From JANOAR01 sp031411235 (lineage in GTDB: Bacteria > Verrucomicrobiota > Verrucomicrobiia > Verrucomicrobiales > Verrucomicrobiaceae): DNA of 17,371 nt. Under the pieces are notes generated by a model. It ran no database searches, had not been told where the DNA came from, and worked only from the letters and a program-made list of their open reading frames with translations. Of the stretch, positions 14,625 through 17,371 are shown one piece after another. Position numbers and translations under genes: made by a program. Positions within the stretch are counted from its first letter, which is position 1, and each line of letters begins with the position of its first letter. The DNA lies in NCBI GenBank assembly GCA_031411235.1, contig JANOAR010000258.1, positions 1 to 17,371 of the forward strand. The letters are read 5' to 3'.

Positions 14625-16054
14625 TTCGTTGGCTTGGCTTGATCCTGCTTTTTCTTCTTGGCCTTCGAGGCGGTCGTCGCAGGTTGCGAGCCATAATCCG
14701 CGCCGCTGAGGCTCTTTTCCACAGAGGCTTTCCACGCTTCGAGCGCAGCCTTCATCTTCGCCACACGCTCCGGCTCCTGCGCGGCGAGGTCAGTGGTTTC
14801 TTTCGGGTCTTTGGAGACGTCGTAGAGCAGCGTAGCGGGTATAGCTGCTTCGCCACCCTTCTTGCCTTTCTTGTCACGACCCGCCACAGCGTTTGTGTGC
14901 AGCTTGTAGGGCCAGTCGATCAGCGTGGCGTGGCCGGGTTGTTTGCCCGCATGATTCCAGAAAGGGATCGCCTTCGTGCGCACCTCCGTTTTATGATCAA
15001 ACAACGGCATCAGGCTCACGCCATCGAGCGGCTGGGTCTGGTTTTGCGCCACGGCACCCGTCGCTTCGAGCACGGTCGGGTAAATGTCGAGCGTGGAGCA
15101 TGGCACCTCGCTGATGAAGGGCTTTGCGATGCGCGCGGGCCACTCGACGATACCCGGCACGCGCACGCCGCCTTCCCACATCGTGCCTTTTTGACCACGC
15201 AGGTTGCCGGTGGACTTTGGCCCTTCGTGGCCGCCGTTATCGCTGTTGTACCAGAGCAGCGTGTTGTCCGCGACCTTCAGCTCGCGCAAGGCCGTGCGTA
15301 GCCGCCCCACACTGCGATCCACGGCAGTGATCTCGCCAAAGTAGTTCTGCTCCGCTTCCGACAACGTGCTGTAAAGTGCCTTGTCCGCAGGCAAGGCCTG
15401 ATGCGGCACATGCGGCGAGCCAAACCAGACGACTGATAGGAAGGGCTTGCCCGCAGCGGCCTGTTTTTTGATGAACTTCAGCGCCTCATCCGTGGTGATG
15501 TCCGAGCTGTCGCCATGAAATTTCTCCGGCACGCCATTGCGCCCGAGCACAGGGTCGAGATCAAAGAAATTATCTGCCGAGACCCACTCATCAAAGCCCA
15601 TCTTGCCGGGCGAAAGCGGATCATCCGCCATGATCGCACGGCCAGGTATTGCCGTCGTGTTCTTGTCGCCGTTCTTCCCATTGAGATGCCATTTGCCGAA
15701 GTGCCCCGTCGCATACCCCGCCGACTGCAAGACCTTCGCCACCGTCAACTCCTGCGCCCGGATCGGCGACCCCGGACTGTAGGTTCCCATGCGATTCGGA
15801 TGCCGCCCCGTCATCACACTGGCACGCGTGGGCGAGCAATTGAAGTGAGCCGTGTAGAAGCGGTTCATGCGCAGCCCACTGCTCGCCAGCGCATCCAGAT
15901 TTGGCGTCTTGAGTTCAGGATGTCCATTGTAACCCGTGTCCCCCCAGCCCTGGTCATCCGCCATGATGAGCACGACGTTGGGCGGTGCCGCCGAGGACGG
16001 ATTCACCATGACAAATAACGAAAACAGCAGAGCGAGGATAGGGAGGTGTTTCAT
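14621..16054 (-). CDS. Secreted sulfatase, Cys-type (formylglycine-dependent)
   Basis: A 477-residue type I sulfatase with a signal peptide (1-22, ending SSA). It hydrolyses sulfate esters, probably of sulfated polysaccharides; the substrate is inferred. Metal-binding Asp33-Asp34 sit in PNVVLIMADDQGWGD. The maturation motif Cys73-Ser-Pro-Thr-Arg is followed by ASVMTGRHP, so Cys73 must be converted to formylglycine by a maturase that is not in this window. Further conserved sites are FGKWHL (Lys121, His123), SPHVPH (213-218), NSDNGGH (Asp272, Asn273) and GQKGTMWEGGVRVP (Lys289). The start ATG 16054 lies just before the signal peptide; a start at 16099 would add 15 residues ahead of it. Upstream gaggcggagatc offers a reasonable Shine-Dalgarno. 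The IS element inserted 77 bp upstream. Confidence 0.93.
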   Translation of the reverse strand: MKHLPILALLFSLFVMVNPSSAAPPNVVLIMADDQGWGDTGYNGHPELKTPNLDALASSGLRMNRFYTAHFNCSPTRASVMTGRHPNRMGTYSPGSPIRAQELTVAKVLQSAGYATGHFGKWHLNGKNGDKNTTAIPGRAIMADDPLSPGKMGFDEWVSADNFFDLDPVLGRNGVPEKFHGDSSDITTDEALKFIKKQAAAGKPFLSVVWFGSPHVPHQALPADKALYSTLSEAEQNYFGEITAVDRSVGRLRTALRELKVADNTLLWYNSDNGGHEGPKSTGNLRGQKGTMWEGGVRVPGIVEWPARIAKPFISEVPCSTLDIYPTVLEATGAVAQNQTQPLDGVSLMPLFDHKTEVRTKAIPFWNHAGKQPGHATLIDWPYKLHTNAVAGRDKKGKKGGEAAIPATLLYDVSKDPKETTDLAAQEPERVAKMKAALEAWKASVEKSLSGADYGSQPATTASKAKKKKQDQAKPTK

Positions 16055-16132
16055 GATCTCCGCCTCGAAACGGAAATACCATGGCGATATTGCGACCAAC
16101 GCGCTGCACCGCCCTCCGCAGAAGCCTCTCTA

Positions 16133-16149
16133 AGCGGTGTCTTCGCAAA
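16133..16149 (+). repeat. IS5-family terminal inverted repeat, left end
   Basis: agcggtgtcttcgcaaa, the exact inverse of 16994-17010. It ends at base 16149, directly adjoining the last base of the transposase stop codon at 16150. Confidence 0.88.
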
Positions 16150-16893
16150 TCATAGGCGGTGAAGTTTGTCGAGGAATGAGGCAAAGACGATGAAGCCAGC
16201 GAAGGATGAAGCGGTTTTGTCTGATCTCAGGGCGATGCGCTTGTGAGCTTTGAGGCGCTGAAAGAAATTTTCAACCTCATGACGATGCCCGTAGATAGCG
16301 TGGTCGAAGGGCGCGGGCTGGTCGTTGAGCTTGGTGAAGCCTTTGCGGGGAATGGTGCTCCCGGTGGCTCCATGCTCGGCCAGGGCTTGGCGAAAGGTCA
16401 GGCTGTCGAAGCCCTTGTCGCCCACGAAATGAATGTCTCGGAAGGCTTCGAGCATCTGGCGCGCTGCGGTTTGATCATGCAGATTACCCGAGGTGAGGAC
16501 GAAGGCGCAGAGGTTTCCAGTTTCATCCACAGCGGCCAGGAGCTTGGTGGTCATGCCTCCGCGCGAGAGGCCGATGGCTTCTGCCGCGCGGGTCTGTTTG
16601 CTGCCTTGCAGGCCGTGCTGGTGGAGCTTGAGGTAGCTGCCATCGACATGCCGCAGAGTGCCTTTGGCCTGCTTGGCCAGCCACGCGAGCAGCGCGTCCC
16701 AGACGCCGCAACGGCACCAGCGGCGGAACTGCGAATAGACCGTGCTCCACAGGCCAAACCTGCGTGGCAGCTCTCGCCACGGCGTCCCAGTGCGCAAGAT
16801 GAAGAAGAAGGCGTCGAGATGATCAGGAACAACTTTGGGCTTTCGCCCGCGTCGCCCGGCCCATTTTCGGCGCACTACACAATGAATGAACAA
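16150..16893 (-). CDS. IS5-family transposase (DDE)
   Basis: A 247-residue transposase. It has the IS5 N-terminal block GRRGRKPKVVPDHLDAFFFILRTGTPWRELPRRFG, then the catalytic triad Asp84 (HVDGSYLK), Asp159 (FVGDKGFDS) and Glu208 within a Y-2-R-3-E-6-K signature (Tyr201, Arg204, Glu208, Lys215). SRGGMTTKLLAAVDETGN is also family-typical. The start is a TTG at 16893, with an in-frame TGA shortly upstream. The usual N-terminal segment of the LTD-x-QW-x-x-I-x-PLLP kind is not seen in this frame. It may be missing or encoded in another frame of the 100 bp inside the right terminal repeat, for example after ATG 16941 or 16992; I could not show a frameshift. Otherwise the gene appears intact. Confidence 0.88.
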   Translation of the reverse strand: MFIHCVVRRKWAGRRGRKPKVVPDHLDAFFFILRTGTPWRELPRRFGLWSTVYSQFRRWCRCGVWDALLAWLAKQAKGTLRHVDGSYLKLHQHGLQGSKQTRAAEAIGLSRGGMTTKLLAAVDETGNLCAFVLTSGNLHDQTAARQMLEAFRDIHFVGDKGFDSLTFRQALAEHGATGSTIPRKGFTKLNDQPAPFDHAIYGHRHEVENFFQRLKAHKRIALRSDKTASSFAGFIVFASFLDKLHRL

Positions 16894-16993
16894 GCCCTGT
16901 CACGCAGGTCTTGTTCCAGACGACGAGTCAGCTTGTTGAACATGCTGCCTCCCATAACGGCCTGTCACCCACGTCTGTCAAGGACTGCGACAT

Positions 16994-17010
16994 TTTGCGA
17001 AGACACCGCT
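16994..17010 (-). repeat. IS5-family terminal inverted repeat, right end
   Basis: tttgcgaagacaccgct on the plus strand, the exact inverse of the left terminal repeat. It marks the 5' end of the element relative to its transposase, about 100 bp from the transposase start. Confidence 0.88.
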
Positions 17011-17138
17011 TAGCCACTACCGCATTGTCAATTGGCACACCAAGGTGGAAGCATGGCATCGCGAGTTCAGCATTAGCGAAGGACTGCACGCGCATGACGC
17101 CAGCAAGCAAGTGGTGACATGCAGCTTTTCCGCATTCT

Positions 17139-17371
17139 GAAGACGTCGAAGGCGAAGCCCTCGCCACCCTCGTCGTCAACAAGCTCCGTGGCACCCTCAA
17201 CATCGTCGCAGTGAAAGCCCCCGGCTTTGACGACCGCCGCAAAGCCATGCTTGAAGACATCGCCATCCTCACCGGTGGCCGCTGCATCACCGAAGACCTC
17301 GGCTTGAAGCTCGAATCCATCGAACTCACCGACCTCGGCAAAGCCAAGCGCATCACCATCGGCAAGGAAAA
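17139..17371 (+). pseudogene. groEL: groEL (chaperonin) fragment lacking its N-terminal half; continues past the window
   Basis: The frame from 17139 reads EDVEGEALATLVVNKLRG, then TLNIVAVKAPGFDDRRKAM, LEDIAILTGGRCITEDLG and DLGKAKRITIGKE: the GroEL apical domain, starting at the equivalent of E. coli residue 252. Homology begins abruptly at GAA-GAC. Upstream the frame has only seven unrelated codons before an in-frame TGA at 17115-17117, and no start codon. About 250 N-terminal residues (equatorial, intermediate and part of the apical domain) are absent; the 77 bp left of the IS do not contain them. The normally invariant Gly in APGFGDRR is Asp here, consistent with decay or relaxed selection. 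The right part is cut by the window, so whether the C-terminal half survives is unknown. Confidence 0.8.

Larger units (their letters stand above)
16133..17010 (-). mobile_element. IS5-family insertion sequence, 878 bp, with TA target duplication
   Basis: Terminal inverted repeats at 16133-16149 and 16994-17010 are perfect over 17 bp (agcggtgtcttcgcaaa). Each end abuts TA (16131-16132 and 17011-17012), so the target was probably CTAG (ctcTAgcc after removing the element). A TA or YTAR target together with a single DDE transposase on the minus strand fits the IS427-like part of the IS5 family. Both ends are intact and the transposase has no internal stop, so the insertion may be recent and the element possibly active. 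Confidence 0.88.
16081..17140 (+). pseudogene. Possible short reading frame split by the IS element
   Basis: Removing the IS (16133-17010 and one TA) joins 16081-16132 to 17013-17140 into one open frame of 59 codons. It runs from an ATG to TGA 17138-17140, through SLSSHYRIVNWHTKVEAWHR. I recognise no family. In GC-rich DNA a 59-codon frame can arise by chance, so this is tentative; the segment may instead be non-coding flank of the groEL remnant. Confidence 0.25.

Noticed and set aside
14606..15301. 231-codon plus-strand frame opposite the sulfatase
   Set aside because: Antisense to conserved sulfatase sequence; Arg/His-rich translation without motifs.
16243..17013. 256-codon plus-strand frame opposite the transposase
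   Set aside because: Antisense shadow of the IS5 transposase that ends just beyond the right terminal repeat.
16928..17365. 145-codon minus-strand frame spanning the IS right end and the groEL fragment
   Set aside because: It crosses the IS boundary and runs antisense to clear GroEL sequence, so it is not an old gene.

Overview
The window looks like a piece of a GC-rich Gram-negative chromosome, most probably from a Verrucomicrobiota bacterium (Prosthecobacter-like). This is an inference from gene content: a secreted glucuronoyl-esterase-like CE15 hydrolase, a Cys-type sulfatase, a hemX-hemA-hemC-cobA/hemD heme cluster, a LolC/E-type permease, the residue style of a GroEL fragment, and start codons that mostly sit behind C-rich leaders without a clear Shine-Dalgarno. 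No 16S rRNA or other decisive marker is present.

Layout, left to right. (1) Positions 1-1320: a DEAD-box RNA helicase whose frame is open to the left edge. (2) 1396-4274: three same-strand genes, a secreted CE15-type esterase, a secreted alpha/beta hydrolase and a HAD phosphatase/phosphomutase. (3) 4255-4435: a palindromic repeat element flanked by near-perfect 20-bp direct repeats, sitting exactly on the HAD stop codon. (4) 4520-4786: a small lipoprotein. (5) 4798-5331, minus strand: adenine phosphoribosyltransferase, divergent from (6) the tetrapyrrole cluster at 5409-9790, HemX-like membrane protein, glutamyl-tRNA reductase, porphobilinogen deaminase and a fused uroporphyrinogen-III methyltransferase/synthase. 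(7) 9872-14064: a LolC/E-like permease, the excinuclease subunit UvrC with an in-frame repeat-derived insertion, and an unrecognised membrane-anchored Pro/Ala-rich protein. (8) 14085-16054, minus strand: an exported sulfatase overlapping a DUF1003-type membrane protein by 4 bp. (9) 16133-17010: an apparently complete IS5-family insertion sequence with perfect 17-bp inverted repeats and a TA target duplication. (10) 17139 to the right edge: a groEL fragment that begins abruptly in the apical domain, with no start codon.

The heme genes make one functional unit: HemA makes glutamate-1-semialdehyde, HemC polymerises porphobilinogen, and the CobA-HemD fusion both closes the uroporphyrinogen-III ring and methylates it toward siroheme/cobalamin. 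HemX probably tunes HemA or belongs to a cytochrome c assembly-like family. The CE15 esterase, its hydrolase neighbour and the sulfatase fit an organism that processes plant or algal polysaccharides outside the cytoplasm.

I do not see a clearly new multi-gene system. The parts most worth a second look are mobile or repeat DNA acting on genes: the palindromic element at the HAD stop, the repeat-derived insert within UvrC, and the IS5/groEL-remnant end of the window. There is no gene-free stretch longer than 300 bases, and I saw no tRNA, rRNA or CRISPR array.
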